64,000 nucleotides of DNA from Halobellus rufus (GTDB taxonomy: Archaea; Halobacteriota; Halobacteria; Halobacteriales; Haloferacaceae). Below are positions 56,663-64,000 of the stretch, one piece after another; position 1 is the stretch's first letter; every line of letters begins with the position of its first letter. The DNA lies in NCBI RefSeq assembly GCF_000739575.1, contig NZ_BBJO01000002.1, forward strand, positions 62,001 through 126,000. The letters run 5' to 3'. The notes under the pieces were generated by a model. It ran no database searches and was not told the origin of the DNA. It was given only the letters and a program-made list of their open reading frames with translations. The position numbers and the translations under genes were made by a program.

Positions 56663-57328
56663 ATGCCGAGACACACCGCGGGAGCGACGGCCGTGATCCG
56701 CGCGCGCTTCCGGATCGAGCTTCCCGGAGACGTGTGGGCCAGCGAGGTTTCGCGATCGTTTCCGGACGCGACGCTCCGGCTGCTCACCGGCGTTCCGATG
56801 GGTGACACCGCACTCGAATTGGGCGAAGTCCGAGCCGCGGACCCCGCGGCGGTCACGGACGCGATCCGGAGCCATCCGGACGTCACCGGGCTCGATCGAC
56901 TCTACGGCGACGACGAACGGGTCATCTCCCAGTACGAGGCCGCCGAGAAGAGCCTCTATGAGTTCCTCTGGGGTTCCTCGTTCCCGCCAGAGTTCCCGAT
57001 GCTCGTCGAGGACGGGGAGATGGAGTTCGACGTGACGGCGACGCGGGAGCAGTTCGAGGCGTTCGGCTCGGCACTCGATACCTCGGAGATACCGTACGAA
57101 CTCCTCACCGTGGTCCACACCGACGATTCCGAGGGCTTGTTGACCGACCGCCAGCGTGAGTGCCTGACGGTCGCCCACCAGCGAGGCTACTTCGAGGTCC
57201 CCCGGCAGTGCGACCTGACGGAGCTGGGCGCGGCGCTCGGAGTGGACAAGTCGACGGCCAGCGAGACCCTTCGGCGCGCGACTGATCGCGTCGTCGGGCA
57301 GTTTCTACTCGGTCACGACGACAACTAA
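56663..57328 (+). CDS. HTH-10 (bacterio-opsin activator-type) transcription regulator
   Basis: A 221-residue protein. The N-terminal 150 residues are the sensor-like beta/alpha region of Bat-type regulators, and the C-terminus is the HTH_10 domain: LLTDRQRECLTVAHQRGYFEVPRQCDLTELGAALGVDKSTASETLRRATDRVVGQFL. I chose the ATG at 56663; a GTG at 56642 would add seven residues. It is a DNA-binding regulator with unknown targets, at the edge of the accessory region. Confidence 0.8.
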   Translation: MPRHTAGATAVIRARFRIELPGDVWASEVSRSFPDATLRLLTGVPMGDTALELGEVRAADPAAVTDAIRSHPDVTGLDRLYGDDERVISQYEAAEKSLYEFLWGSSFPPEFPMLVEDGEMEFDVTATREQFEAFGSALDTSEIPYELLTVVHTDDSEGLLTDRQRECLTVAHQRGYFEVPRQCDLTELGAALGVDKSTASETLRRATDRVVGQFLLGHDDN

Positions 57329-57382
57329 GTAGGAGAACGCCAAGAAGCAGCAAGAGACGCTAGCGAAGAGAATTTCTGATCT

Positions 57383-57949
57383 ATGAATAACGGTACATCC
57401 AATGGGTCCATACCGGATGACCAATGGTATGAGATCGACCGAAACTGTTCCAGAGAGGAACTGATTGCGGTTTCAAAAGTCTATGCACGTGAGGTAATCG
57501 ATCGCTTCGATCTCTCCGTCGACGTTTCTACGCTTGAGTGGAGTATTAGTATGAGAGCCAAACGTCGAGCGGGTGCTGTCAAGTATTCAGGGAGTGTGCC
57601 GAAGGAGGTGATACTCACGTGGGAGTACTTCGAGAACTGTGGATGGGAACGGGTCGCCGAAACGATTCGCCACGAATTGATTCACATTCATCTACTGAAC
57701 GAGAAGGGCGACAGCAGCCACGGTCCCGATTTCAAACGATTGGCCTCGAAATTGGATACGGAGGTCAATTGTGCTCGGTTTGCAGAACCCAAGTGGTGGG
57801 TCTCCTGTTCTTCGTGTAGCAACCGATACGCACGCTATCGACGTTCGAAGCTTGTGACGCGTCCTAGCGAATTTCAATGTGGGCAATGCGGGGGGTGTTT
57901 AGAGGTCGTCGAAAACCAAGACGACCCTGATACTGACGAGAGTTCCTGA
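57383..57949 (+). CDS. SprT-like zinc metalloprotease family protein
   Basis: A 188-residue protein. The HExxH site is H97-E-L-I-H101, with a third ligand His113 in SSHGPDFKRL. A C-terminal zinc ribbon has C142-x2-C145 and C166-x2-C169. This order (SprT domain then zinc ribbon) matches SprT/Spartan-like enzymes that degrade DNA-protein crosslinks, although its role here is unproven. GC content is lower than that of neighbouring genes, a sign of acquisition. Confidence 0.8.
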   Translation: MNNGTSNGSIPDDQWYEIDRNCSREELIAVSKVYAREVIDRFDLSVDVSTLEWSISMRAKRRAGAVKYSGSVPKEVILTWEYFENCGWERVAETIRHELIHIHLLNEKGDSSHGPDFKRLASKLDTEVNCARFAEPKWWVSCSSCSNRYARYRRSKLVTRPSEFQCGQCGGCLEVVENQDDPDTDESS

Positions 57950-57961
57950 GTCCTCCAGTAG

Positions 57962-58123
57962 GACGACGACGAGGACAAGGTACGCGGCGAGATCAATCGG
58001 CCCACGTTCCAGCGTGTCCCCGACCCGGCTGAACACAGCAGCTTGCGCTTCCTCTCCTTCGAAGACGTTCGAGAGACGCACGAGACCGTGCAGGACGCGG
58101 GGCCGTTACAGGACGTGTTTTGA
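57962..58123 (+). pseudogene. unidentified gene fragment (3' end)
   Basis: An open frame preceded directly by an in-frame stop reads DDDEDKVRGEINRPTFQRVPDPAEH, then SLRFLSFEDVRETHETVQDAGPLQDVF. The halophile-like composition and the lack of a start suggest the tail of a lost gene. I do not recognise the family. Confidence 0.4.
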
Positions 58124-58153
58124 GCCCTTCCACCAGCCCCGCAACCCTTATTT

Positions 58154-58171
58154 CGAATTATGGATAATTCG
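58154..58171. promoter_or_regulatory. perfect palindrome, probable operator of the DUF7437 gene
   Basis: CGAATTAT-GG-ATAATTCG: eight-base arms with a two-base spacer, ending eight bases before the ATG at 58180 and just after a TATA-like CTTATTT. The position between TATA box and start is that of a repressor site. Autoregulation by the DUF7437 winged-helix protein is inferred. Confidence 0.55.
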
Positions 58172-58179
58172 TAACTACG

Positions 58180-58710
58180 ATGTCGAAATCTCCGGTGCGA
58201 TCGAACAGAACGCCCATCCGGCAGTTCCAGACGGTCGCAGACTTCCTGGAGACGCCGGTGCTCGCCCGAATCTACGCCTACACGTTGCGAGAGGGACCCA
58301 TCACCGTCGCCGACGTCGTCGACGCGCTCGACGTCCCGCAGGGGACGGCCTACGACTACGTGCAGAAGCTCGAAGACGCGAGCCTCCTCACGAAAGTCAG
58401 CGAGCAGCGCCCCTACGAGTACGACGCCGAGCCGATCTCGCTCACGCTCTCTATCGACGGCGACTCTCGGACGATCACGCCGGCGCTCATCGCAGCCGTG
58501 GCCCGCCGGGAGGAGGACGAGGACCTCGATGTCTACATCGATCGCCACGGGCTCGACGGCCTCGCGACCGCGCTCGAATACGCCTTCGAGTACGTCGACG
58601 GGACGGTCAATCACCGGATCGCCGCCCGCGAACTCGATATCTCTCCGCTCGAAGCCGAGATCATTCTGCAGGCGCTCGAACCGATCGCCGACGCGCATCC
58701 CGTTGACTGA
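58180..58710 (+). CDS. DUF7437 winged-helix regulator
   Basis: A 176-residue protein. The N-terminal winged helix reads RQFQTVADFLETPVLARIYAYTLREGPITVADVVDALDVPQGTAYDYVQKLEDASLL, and the C-terminal helical domain (YIDRHGLDGLATALEYAFEYVDGTVNHRIAARELDISPLEAEIILQALEPI) matches haloarchaeal DUF7437 proteins. These genes recur on plasmids and integrated elements beside toxin-antitoxin and orc genes, as here. Probably a DNA-binding repressor. Confidence 0.8.
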   Translation: MSKSPVRSNRTPIRQFQTVADFLETPVLARIYAYTLREGPITVADVVDALDVPQGTAYDYVQKLEDASLLTKVSEQRPYEYDAEPISLTLSIDGDSRTITPALIAAVARREEDEDLDVYIDRHGLDGLATALEYAFEYVDGTVNHRIAARELDISPLEAEIILQALEPIADAHPVD

Positions 58711-58778
58711 CGACAGCGACGGAATAGAACGCGCCCATCGGCGGTACATTTTCCTGTCAACGGCGTCAACGCATAGGC

Positions 58779-59018
58779 ATGGGGACGAAACAGATCCGGG
58801 TAAGCGAAGACCTCTACGCGCGGATCGAATCAGAGAAGCGGCCGGGCGAGACGCTGAGTGACGCGCTCGAACGACTGGTCGACGACTATACGCTCCTCGA
58901 TTTCGCCGACGATATGGCCGAACTGAGTGAGGATCACTGGGATCCGGACGAACTCGAAACCGCTCTTGAGAACTCCGATGGGGAGAACCGCGAGGAGCTT
59001 GAGGAACAGCTCCCGTGA
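58779..59018 (+). CDS. vapB: antitoxin VapB-like protein
   Basis: A 79-residue acidic protein. The N-terminus (KQIRVSEDLYARIESEKRPGETLSDALERLV) is a ribbon-helix-helix of the DUF7557/VapB type, and the C-terminal tail would wrap the toxin. The stop overlaps the GTG start of the PIN gene by four bases (GTGA), a typical toxin-antitoxin coupling. Confidence 0.85.
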   Translation: MGTKQIRVSEDLYARIESEKRPGETLSDALERLVDDYTLLDFADDMAELSEDHWDPDELETALENSDGENREELEEQLP

Positions 59019-59419
59019 TTCTCGATACCCAGTATCTCGGACAGTTGGCCGTCCAAGATTCGGACGCCCGAGAATTGGCCGAAGAGATCGAATCCACCGG
59101 TTCCCCGCGGCGGATTCCCTCCGCCGTTGTCGCAGAGCTCTTTTTCGGACTCGGGAAGATGACCGACGACGAGAAGGCGGCTCGGATTCGCCGTACGTAT
59201 GAAACGCTCTTTCGCTCGGCAACCGTGCCCGTTCAAGACGAGAAGGTTGCCCGCCGATCGGGGACGCTTCGGGGCAAACACGCGGCCTCCGATGAACTGA
59301 AAAACCTCGATGGAGCCGATTCCGTTGTCGCCGCTCACGGGCTGCTGCTCTATGAGCCTGTCGTCTCGAACGATACCGATTTTCAGGATGTCGAAGGACT
59401 GGAAGTCGTTACGTACTGA
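59015..59419 (+). CDS. vapC: PIN-domain ribonuclease toxin VapC
   Basis: A 134-residue PIN domain with GTG start. Acidic residues of the active site are visible: Asp4 (MILDTQYLG), Glu near residue 41 (AVVAELFFGL), Asp near 104 (LDGADSVVAAHGL) and Asp near 122 (SNDTDFQDV). VapC toxins cleave tRNA or rRNA; the target here is unknown. Paired with vapB just upstream. Confidence 0.85.
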   Translation: MILDTQYLGQLAVQDSDARELAEEIESTGSPRRIPSAVVAELFFGLGKMTDDEKAARIRRTYETLFRSATVPVQDEKVARRSGTLRGKHAASDELKNLDGADSVVAAHGLLLYEPVVSNDTDFQDVEGLEVVTY

Positions 59420-59504
59420 CTGTTCGGGATCGTTCCAAGCCACCTACACAAAATATGCTTCTCTCTGGGAACGCATTTCATCGCACGCGACAGTAGGAAC
59501 GAGT

Positions 59505-60119
59505 ATGACAGATCCGGAGCCCATAGACGATCGTTGGCAAGGCGACGTCAACGAGGCCGTCGTCGAGGACTGGAAGGCCGACACGACGACCTTCGAGCGC
59601 GTCCGGCAGATCATCGACGTCACGACCGATCCCCAGACCGCTGCGGAGATCGCCGATCGAGCGCGGGTGAGCGAGCCGACGGCGCGAAAGCACCTCTCGG
59701 CCCTCGCGGAGACCGGCCGCGTCAAGGCGATCGCGACCGACGACGGCACCCGGTATATGCGCGCGCCACAGATGCTCGCGATGCGACGGATCGCCGACAT
59801 TCACCGCGAGCACACGAAAGACGAGATCCGGGAAGCGATCCGGGAACTGAGAGAGGAACGTCGGGAGCTCCAGGAGCGACACGACGCCGACGACGTCGAC
59901 GAACTCACGCTCGACCTGGAGCCCGGCGACGACGGCTGGGAGGATCTCACCCGCTGGCAGCAGATCGACCAGAACCTCAAAATCGCCCAGGCGGCGCTCG
60001 CGCTCTACGACTTCGACCCGGACGACAGTCGCTCTGCGGCGGCGCGAGCTGCAGAAGGAAGTACAGCAATCGAGAACCACGGAGCCCTCCGCGACGACAT
60101 CACCCAGTCAACGGAATAG
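59505..60119 (+). CDS. DUF7342 family winged-helix regulator
   Basis: A 204-residue protein. Residues 20-90 form a winged helix (FERVRQIIDVTTDPQTAAEIADRARVSEPTARKHLSALAETGRVKAIATDDGTRYMRAP), followed by a long charged helix (about 100-135) and a short C-terminal domain (LTRWQQIDQNLKIAQAALALYDF). This is the DUF7342 pattern. It often neighbours DUF7437 and vapBC genes on haloarchaeal elements. Confidence 0.8.
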   Translation: MTDPEPIDDRWQGDVNEAVVEDWKADTTTFERVRQIIDVTTDPQTAAEIADRARVSEPTARKHLSALAETGRVKAIATDDGTRYMRAPQMLAMRRIADIHREHTKDEIREAIRELREERRELQERHDADDVDELTLDLEPGDDGWEDLTRWQQIDQNLKIAQAALALYDFDPDDSRSAAARAAEGSTAIENHGALRDDITQSTE

Positions 60120-60130
60120 ACCGGCGGCGC

Positions 60131-60577
60131 TTACTGCGTTATCCGTAATGCGGAATCCGCGATGCAGTACCTCGTACCGCGTGTCGATCCGCGCTGCTTG
60201 ATCAGTCCGTACCGCTCCAGCGAGTCCAGATACCGCCGTCTCGTTGCCGGCGATTCCGGCCGCGACGCCTCCGCCTCGTACGTCAAACGCAGTTCTTTAG
60301 CGCCGACCGTTCCGGCCTTCGCGATGATCTCGTAGAGGAGTCGCTGGTGCGTCGAGAGTAACGCGATGTTCCGCTCGTGGACCTCCGCAGTCGCCGAGTC
60401 GCTGACGGCCGCGACGAGACCTGGGCTCAGGTAATCCTGTCCCTCCGCCTCCGCTTCTTTCGCTGCTCGGCGAAGCAGTGCGATCGCGAGCCGTGCGTCC
60501 CCGGCGGCCAGATCGGCGATCGTCGCGAGCGTTCTCTCGTCGACGGCGTCGGGTGCGAGCGCGGAGAATATCGACAA
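60131..60577 (-). pseudogene. Orc1/Cdc6 C-terminal fragment
   Basis: A frame of about 148 codons reads LAPDAVDERTLATIADLAAGDARLAIALLRRAAKEAEAEG (lid/sensor 2 region of the AAA+ domain), then the winged-helix domain (HERNIALLSTHQRLLYEIIAKAGTVGAKELRLTYEAEA, LDSLERYGLIKQRGSTRGTRY). The AAA+ core with Walker motifs is missing; a short stretch upstream in another frame (ANDDDEIVDIL) may be the relic of it. The fragment suggests that the region derives from a plasmid or integrated replicon. Not functional as an initiator. Confidence 0.75.
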
Positions 60578-60666
60578 TCTCGTCGTCGTCGTTCGCGAGC
60601 GCCGAGAAGTACGTCGTCCGGGTCAACGCGGGTCACCCCCGTAGCAGCGGCCGCGGCTGCTGGGGA

Positions 60667-60936
60667 TCACCCGTCATCACCTCCTACGATGGCGGCCTCA
60701 GACGCGCGGATACGCGGGCCGTGGTTCCGTCCCTGCTGCTCGTCGGGATCGGGATATCGAACGTGCTGACCCGCACCGGAGCCCTTCTGTAGACGGGCGC
60801 GGCTGTCACACGCGAGACAGCGGTGAACGCGCCCATCCTCGTCGCCGAAGGTCCGAGCGAAGTCGCGGCTGACGTGAGCGCCGCAGTGGCGGCAGTGAGA
60901 TCGATCTCCGGGTGACCACCCTGAGAGATCCATCAT
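60667..60936 (-). CDS. small zinc-binding protein (DUF7563-like)
   Basis: An 89-residue protein with CRHCGAHVSRDFARTFGDEDGRVHRCLACDSRARL, a double-CxxC pattern with the VSRDFARTFGD signature of small haloarchaeal DUF7563 proteins. It is often encoded on plasmids. It lies upstream of the orc fragment on the same strand. Confidence 0.65.
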   Translation of the reverse strand: MMDLSGWSPGDRSHCRHCGAHVSRDFARTFGDEDGRVHRCLACDSRARLQKGSGAGQHVRYPDPDEQQGRNHGPRIRASEAAIVGGDDG

Positions 60937-61110
60937 CGACTCTCACCCCGAGTATGCGAAGCCGATCGCCCGACAGCGCGGACCCGCGGATTGTAACCAC
61001 ATTGGATCGGCTCAGAGCGGAAAATCTTCGATTCCGTAAACTGCGATAATAGAAATAAGGATGCCTCTACCTGCCGATTCGCATTAGAGGAGAAGCGCCT
61101 TGTTAGAGCA

Positions 61111-61185
61111 TGGGCGCTGCAGGATTTGAACCCGCGACAACTTGGTCCGAAGCCAAGCACTCTGTCCAAACTGAGCTAAGCGCCC
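61111..61185 (-). tRNA. tRNA-Arg (anticodon TCG)
   Basis: A 75-base cloverleaf. Acceptor GGGCGCT with AGCGCCC and discriminator A; D-arm GCTC/GAGT; anticodon arm CTTGG-CTTCGGA-CCAAG with anticodon TCG (reads CGA); T-arm GCGGG-TTCAAAT-CCTGC. CCA is not encoded. Its 3' end faces the accessory region at 52.7-61 kb, the orientation expected for an integration site, but I could not find a second copy of the 3' end in the window. Confidence 0.95.
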
Positions 61186-61299
61186 TCACTTCCGAATACT
61201 CGCGTGGGTCGGTTTAAACCCACGGATTTGAAGCGTGAACCTTCACGAGTAGTCTCGTTTCAGAACCGCTGAGAACGAGCGTCTTCGAGCAGGTTTCGG

Positions 61300-61614
61300 C
61301 TACCGGTTCTCTCGTTGCTCCACCTTGTTCAACTCGATCAAGAGGCGAAACACCGCCTTGACGAGATTCGAGTCGACGTCGAACTGTTCGGCGTTCCGGC
61401 CCGCGCGTTCCATCACGCGTTCCTCTTGGTTCTCGTCGGTAGTCGGGAGGTCGCGCTCGGCTTTCACCTGTGCGACGGAGTCCGCGACGTAGGTCCGGCG
61501 AGCGATCAGCTCTACGATCTCTCGATCGATGTCTTCGATCTCCTCGCGCAGTTCGTCCAGCGAGGCCGCTTCGCCCGTCGTGTCGATGCTCGATTCGGAT
61601 GTATCTCGGCTCAT
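61300..61614 (-). CDS. chorismate mutase (AroQ class)
   Basis: A 104-residue all-helical enzyme that turns chorismate into prephenate for Phe and Tyr synthesis. The motif LDELREEIEDIDREIVELIARRTYVADSVAQVKAERDLP (helix 1 with catalytic Arg and Lys), EERVMERA and LVKAVFRLLIELNKVEQ match archaeal AroQ. The start overlaps the stop of aroK by four bases, so the two shikimate-pathway genes are coupled. Confidence 0.9.
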   Translation of the reverse strand: MSRDTSESSIDTTGEAASLDELREEIEDIDREIVELIARRTYVADSVAQVKAERDLPTTDENQEERVMERAGRNAEQFDVDSNLVKAVFRLLIELNKVEQRENR

Positions 61615-62465
61615 AGGATGCGTGCTCCGTCAGTTCTGGTCGTCGTTCGCCACGTGTGACCGCTGCGATCGTTCCACAGGGTTTCGACTGTGTCGAGTCC
61701 CTCGCCGTCGCCGACGGCGACGACGCTCGGGCCGGTTCCGGACAGCGACACGCCGGCGACGTGGGGCATCGCCTCCACGGCTGGCTCCGCAGAAAAGCCC
61801 AGCGCCGCGGAGAATGCGAGGCCGTTCACGGTCATCGCCTCGGCGTACCGACCGTCGAGCGCGAGGTCGGCGACGAGCTCGGCCATCGGCGCGACGTTCG
61901 CGCAGCGCTCCACGTCGGCGTCGGCGCTGTAGGCGCGCTCGGCCGGGGTCCACACCAGCACGTCCCACTCGACTTCGTCGCGGGCGAGCACCTCGTCAGC
62001 GTCGTTGTCGGTGACGGTCACGCCGCCGAGCATCGACGCCGACGCGTCGTCGAACGCGCCGGTGACGGTCACGCCCACGTCGCGGGCGGCTTCGACGCCG
62101 AGGCGACACGCTTCCAATCGGTCCGGGTCGGCGTCGAGCGCGGCGGCGGTGGCAAGCACTGCCGCGTTGGCAGCGGCGCTGGAGCTTTTCAAGCCCGCGG
62201 CCATCGGAACGTCGCTCTCCGTACGGACGGTCCCGCCGTAGCTCGCGCCGTCGTCCCCGTAGGCTTCGATCGCGAGGTCGACGCAGCGCTCGATCAACCG
62301 GGTGTCGGCGTCGGCGTCCTCCGCGACCGAGCCGGTGACGGTCCCGGAATCGTCGAGTTCGACGGTCGCCGAGGTCTCCGCGTCGATGGCGAACGCGGAG
62401 CCGACGCCCGTCGAGAGGGCGTTCAGCACGGTGCCCGCCCCCAGGGCGACTGCACGGCCGTACAT
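61611..62465 (-). CDS. aroK: shikimate kinase, archaeal GHMP type
   Basis: A 284-residue GHMP-family kinase that phosphorylates shikimate with ATP; unrelated to the bacterial AroK fold. The ATP loop is DVPMAAGLKSSSAAANAAVLA (about residues 85-105), the N-terminus is MYGRAVALGAGTVLNALSTGVGSAFAID, and the third motif is GVSLSGTGPSVVAVG. The ATG at 62465 gives the family start; 21 additional in-frame codons upstream are not conserved. It is followed by chorismate mutase. Confidence 0.9.
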   Translation of the reverse strand: MYGRAVALGAGTVLNALSTGVGSAFAIDAETSATVELDDSGTVTGSVAEDADADTRLIERCVDLAIEAYGDDGASYGGTVRTESDVPMAAGLKSSSAAANAAVLATAAALDADPDRLEACRLGVEAARDVGVTVTGAFDDASASMLGGVTVTDNDADEVLARDEVEWDVLVWTPAERAYSADADVERCANVAPMAELVADLALDGRYAEAMTVNGLAFSAALGFSAEPAVEAMPHVAGVSLSGTGPSVVAVGDGEGLDTVETLWNDRSGHTWRTTTRTDGARIL

Positions 62466-62563
62466 ACTCGCAGACTGTCGACCGGAGGGAAAGGTGTAGC
62501 GATTGTTCGTTGCAGACCGATCGCTCATTCGGCCGACTCCGGGTCCGGGTCAGAATTCAGGTC

Positions 62564-63082
62564 CTAGTTCTGGTCTCGGTCCACCGCCGCGCGTCGGATC
62601 ATCCCCAGCACGCGCCAGGTAACCACGGACTCCCCGTCAGGTCCGCGTCCGGTCACGTCGACGTCGACGTACCCGCGCCGCGGGTCCGACTCCGAGGGCC
62701 GTTTCTCGACAACCTCGACGTCAACGGAGAGGGCATCGCCGGGCTCGACCGGACGGGACCACCGCAGGTCGTCGACGCCCCGTCCCCCGAGGAACGCGAC
62801 GCGACCGAAGAACGCCTCTGTCGCGAGCCGGTTGCACGCGCAGTAGCTGTGGAGGCCGCTCGCGACGAGGCCGTCGAAGGGCGACGCGTCGTCGGCGTCG
62901 TCGCCGAGGTGGAACGGCTGCGGGTCGTACGCCGACGCGAACTCGACGATCCCCTCCCGAGAGAACGTCACCGTCCGGTCCGCCTCGAAGCGGTCTCCGA
63001 CTGCGAGGTCCTCGTAGACCAGCGGTTCGTCCGGTCGTTGTACCGACTCCACGTCCGCGTCCGAGGGGTCCGGATCAGTCAT
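62564..63082 (-). CDS. MaoC-type hot-dog-fold dehydratase family protein
   Basis: A 172-residue single hot-dog domain. The signature is YEDLAVGDRF, then REGIVEFASAYDPQPFHLGDDADDASPFDGLVASGLHS, with the hydratase catalytic Asp and His (DPQPFH). It would hydrate or dehydrate acyl-CoA thioesters or a related substrate; the true substrate is unknown. Monocistronic. Confidence 0.85.
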   Translation of the reverse strand: MTDPDPSDADVESVQRPDEPLVYEDLAVGDRFEADRTVTFSREGIVEFASAYDPQPFHLGDDADDASPFDGLVASGLHSYCACNRLATEAFFGRVAFLGGRGVDDLRWSRPVEPGDALSVDVEVVEKRPSESDPRRGYVDVDVTGRGPDGESVVTWRVLGMIRRAAVDRDQN

Positions 63083-63208
63083 ACGTAGCAGTCGAGGACA
63101 GCCCTGAAAACCGCTGCGCTCGCCGCGATCTCCTCGGCAGCGTAACCACGACGCGTCGCGGACGTCGGCATCGCGTTCCTTTTGAGTCGGCCGCACGTCC
63201 CCTCGGGT

Positions 63209-63670
63209 ATGAGCGCGCGCAACGACGTCCCGCCGAGCACCGTCGGCGTCGAACTCCTCGACTACGGGGTCGCGGTCGAGTACGCCGACGGCAGAACGAC
63301 CGTCTATCGGGGCGTTCCCGAACCCGTCACCGACACGCTCACCACGCCGCCGAAGAAGGAGACGCACGTCCTCGTGACGGACCCGACCGAGACGGAGGGC
63401 GTGATGCTGTACGTCAACGACCTCAAGACCCACGACGACATCCTCGAATCGACCGGCGTTGGACGAGTCGTCCTCGACGACGGTGAAGCGGAGGAGATCT
63501 TCCCGGGCGTGACGGTCCGGCGTCCCGGAGGAATGCGAACCGAGGTCGAGGCCGACCCCGAGGTCGCACGCGGTCGGGTGTTCGTCTTCGTCGAGGACGA
63601 CTGGAGCGAGCAGTCCTACGAGTTCGTCGCCGACGAGGCCGACGGTTCCGAGACCGCTACCGAGGAATAA
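63209..63670 (+). CDS. DUF5796 family protein
   Basis: A 153-residue acidic haloarchaeal protein of unknown function. Conserved features are the N-terminus MSARNDVPPSTVGVEL, VYRGVPEPV, HVLVTDPTETEGVMLYVNDLKT and GVGRVVLDDGEAEEIFPGVTVR. The ATG at 63209 gives the family start. The stop overlaps the next ATG by one base (TAATG), so the genes are coupled. Confidence 0.85.
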   Translation: MSARNDVPPSTVGVELLDYGVAVEYADGRTTVYRGVPEPVTDTLTTPPKKETHVLVTDPTETEGVMLYVNDLKTHDDILESTGVGRVVLDDGEAEEIFPGVTVRRPGGMRTEVEADPEVARGRVFVFVEDDWSEQSYEFVADEADGSETATEE

Positions 63671-63900
63671 TGGCGCTCAGAAAGCGCTGGAAACCGCTGA
63701 CGCGGAAGACGGTCGGCTCCGCCCCGGACGCCTACGGCCTGATCGAGTTCGGCGACGAGGACGGCACCGTCGTCGACGCCGTCGCCGGCTTTCTCCCGGA
63801 CGAACTCCGCGAGGAGTTGTCCTACGGCGACGCCGACCAGGTCCGCTGGCAACGCGCGCAGTCGCTCGAACACGCCGAACAGCTTCTCGAAGAGCGGTAA
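63670..63900 (+). CDS. small haloarchaeal protein (DUF7508-like)
   Basis: A 76-residue protein: MALRKRWKPLTRKTVGSAPDAYGLIEFGDEDGTVVDAV, with ADQVRWQRAQSLEHAEQLL at the C-terminus. The pattern matches small haloarchaeal DUF7508-type proteins; function unknown. Translationally coupled to the DUF5796 gene. Confidence 0.7.
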   Translation: MALRKRWKPLTRKTVGSAPDAYGLIEFGDEDGTVVDAVAGFLPDELREELSYGDADQVRWQRAQSLEHAEQLLEER

Positions 63901-63923
63901 GTGGCTTTCGCGGTCGATCTCCG

Positions 63924-64000
63924 CTATTCAGCGTCCCTGTGCGTCGGCGTCCCCGAGAGGTTCCCCTCGTCGTCGAAGCGCTTCGCGCGGAGGTACCGCG
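63924..64000 (-). CDS. 3' end of a gene cut by the window edge
   Basis: The last 25 codons of a leftward gene read RYLRAKRFDDEGNLSGTPTHRDAE and stop (TAG). Composition is that of a normal haloarchaeal protein. Too short to identify. Confidence 0.5.
   Translation of the reverse strand, partial: RYLRAKRFDDEGNLSGTPTHRDAE

Noticed and set aside
52698..61111. Direct repeat of the tRNA-Arg 3' end marking an integration site
   Set aside because: By eye I found no second copy of the T-arm to 3' end sequence in this window; the integration idea rests on context only.

Overview
The window comes from a haloarchaeon (class Halobacteria). The DNA is GC-rich with strong third-position GC bias, the proteins are very acidic, many genes have haloarchaea-only domains (DUF7117, DUF5799, DUF5827, DUF5796, DUF7344, DUF7342/7437), several TATA boxes sit about 26 bases upstream of the ATG (leaderless mRNAs), and the core genes are archaeal (rtcB, elp3, mptE, GHMP-type shikimate kinase, TFB/TBP-style promoters). 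I cannot name the genus.

Layout. 0.4-5.5 kb: housekeeping and small conserved genes (DUF7117, VOC protein, RtcB ligase, DUF5799, HAD phosphatase). 5.5-20.1 kb: a leftward surface-protein locus. It has a SipW-type signal peptidase operon (10.1 to 5.6 kb), then five paralogous Tat-exported, SipW/TasA-type proteins in tandem (19.2 to 10.6 kb). Each of the five genes is preceded by the same structured leader: a three-way junction with a canonical tRNA-like T-arm, followed by a GC hairpin. A divergent DUF7344 winged-helix membrane protein and shared CGGCCGATT sites look like the control layer. 20.1-37.8 kb: folate/pterin genes (folP-like, mptE), photolyase, superoxide dismutase, cold-shock protein, GNAT, an SLC13 transporter, Elp3, an S1-DHH protein with a degenerate active site, thymidine kinase, an FMN reductase and KatG. 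37.8-47.6 kb: a signalling island with a CAP protein, a vWA protein, two Ser/Thr kinases carrying a zinc ribbon inside the activation segment, a zinc-ribbon/FHA protein, a PP2C phosphatase, an 871-residue tubulin/FtsZ-superfamily protein and a membrane protein. 47.7-52.7 kb: a zinc-ribbon membrane protein, a 915-residue pentapeptide-repeat membrane protein, a 45-residue zinc-finger protein and an M24 peptidase. 52.7-61.1 kb: an accessory region with IS5 and IS6 transposase remnants, an AT-rich patch, SMC-like and Orc1/Cdc6 fragments, VapBC, DUF7437/DUF7342 regulators, a SprT-like protein and an alpha-oxoamine synthase, ending at tRNA-Arg(TCG). 61.3-64 kb: chorismate mutase and shikimate kinase, a MaoC-type protein, DUF5796, and a gene cut by the window edge.

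How the genes work together. In the surface locus the SipW-like peptidase probably matures the TasA-type proteins, whose shared scaffold carries different inserted or appended domains (a beta-propeller, a second secreted module, sandwich-like tails). The signalling island looks like a phosphorylation circuit (kinases, FHA readers, PP2C eraser, vWA scaffold) built around a tubulin-like NTPase. Seven conserved reading frames are broken by what look like single missing bases (rtcB twice; sipW, phr, the GNAT gene, katG and the PP2C gene once each). All are of the same kind, so sequencing or assembly error is more likely than gene death.
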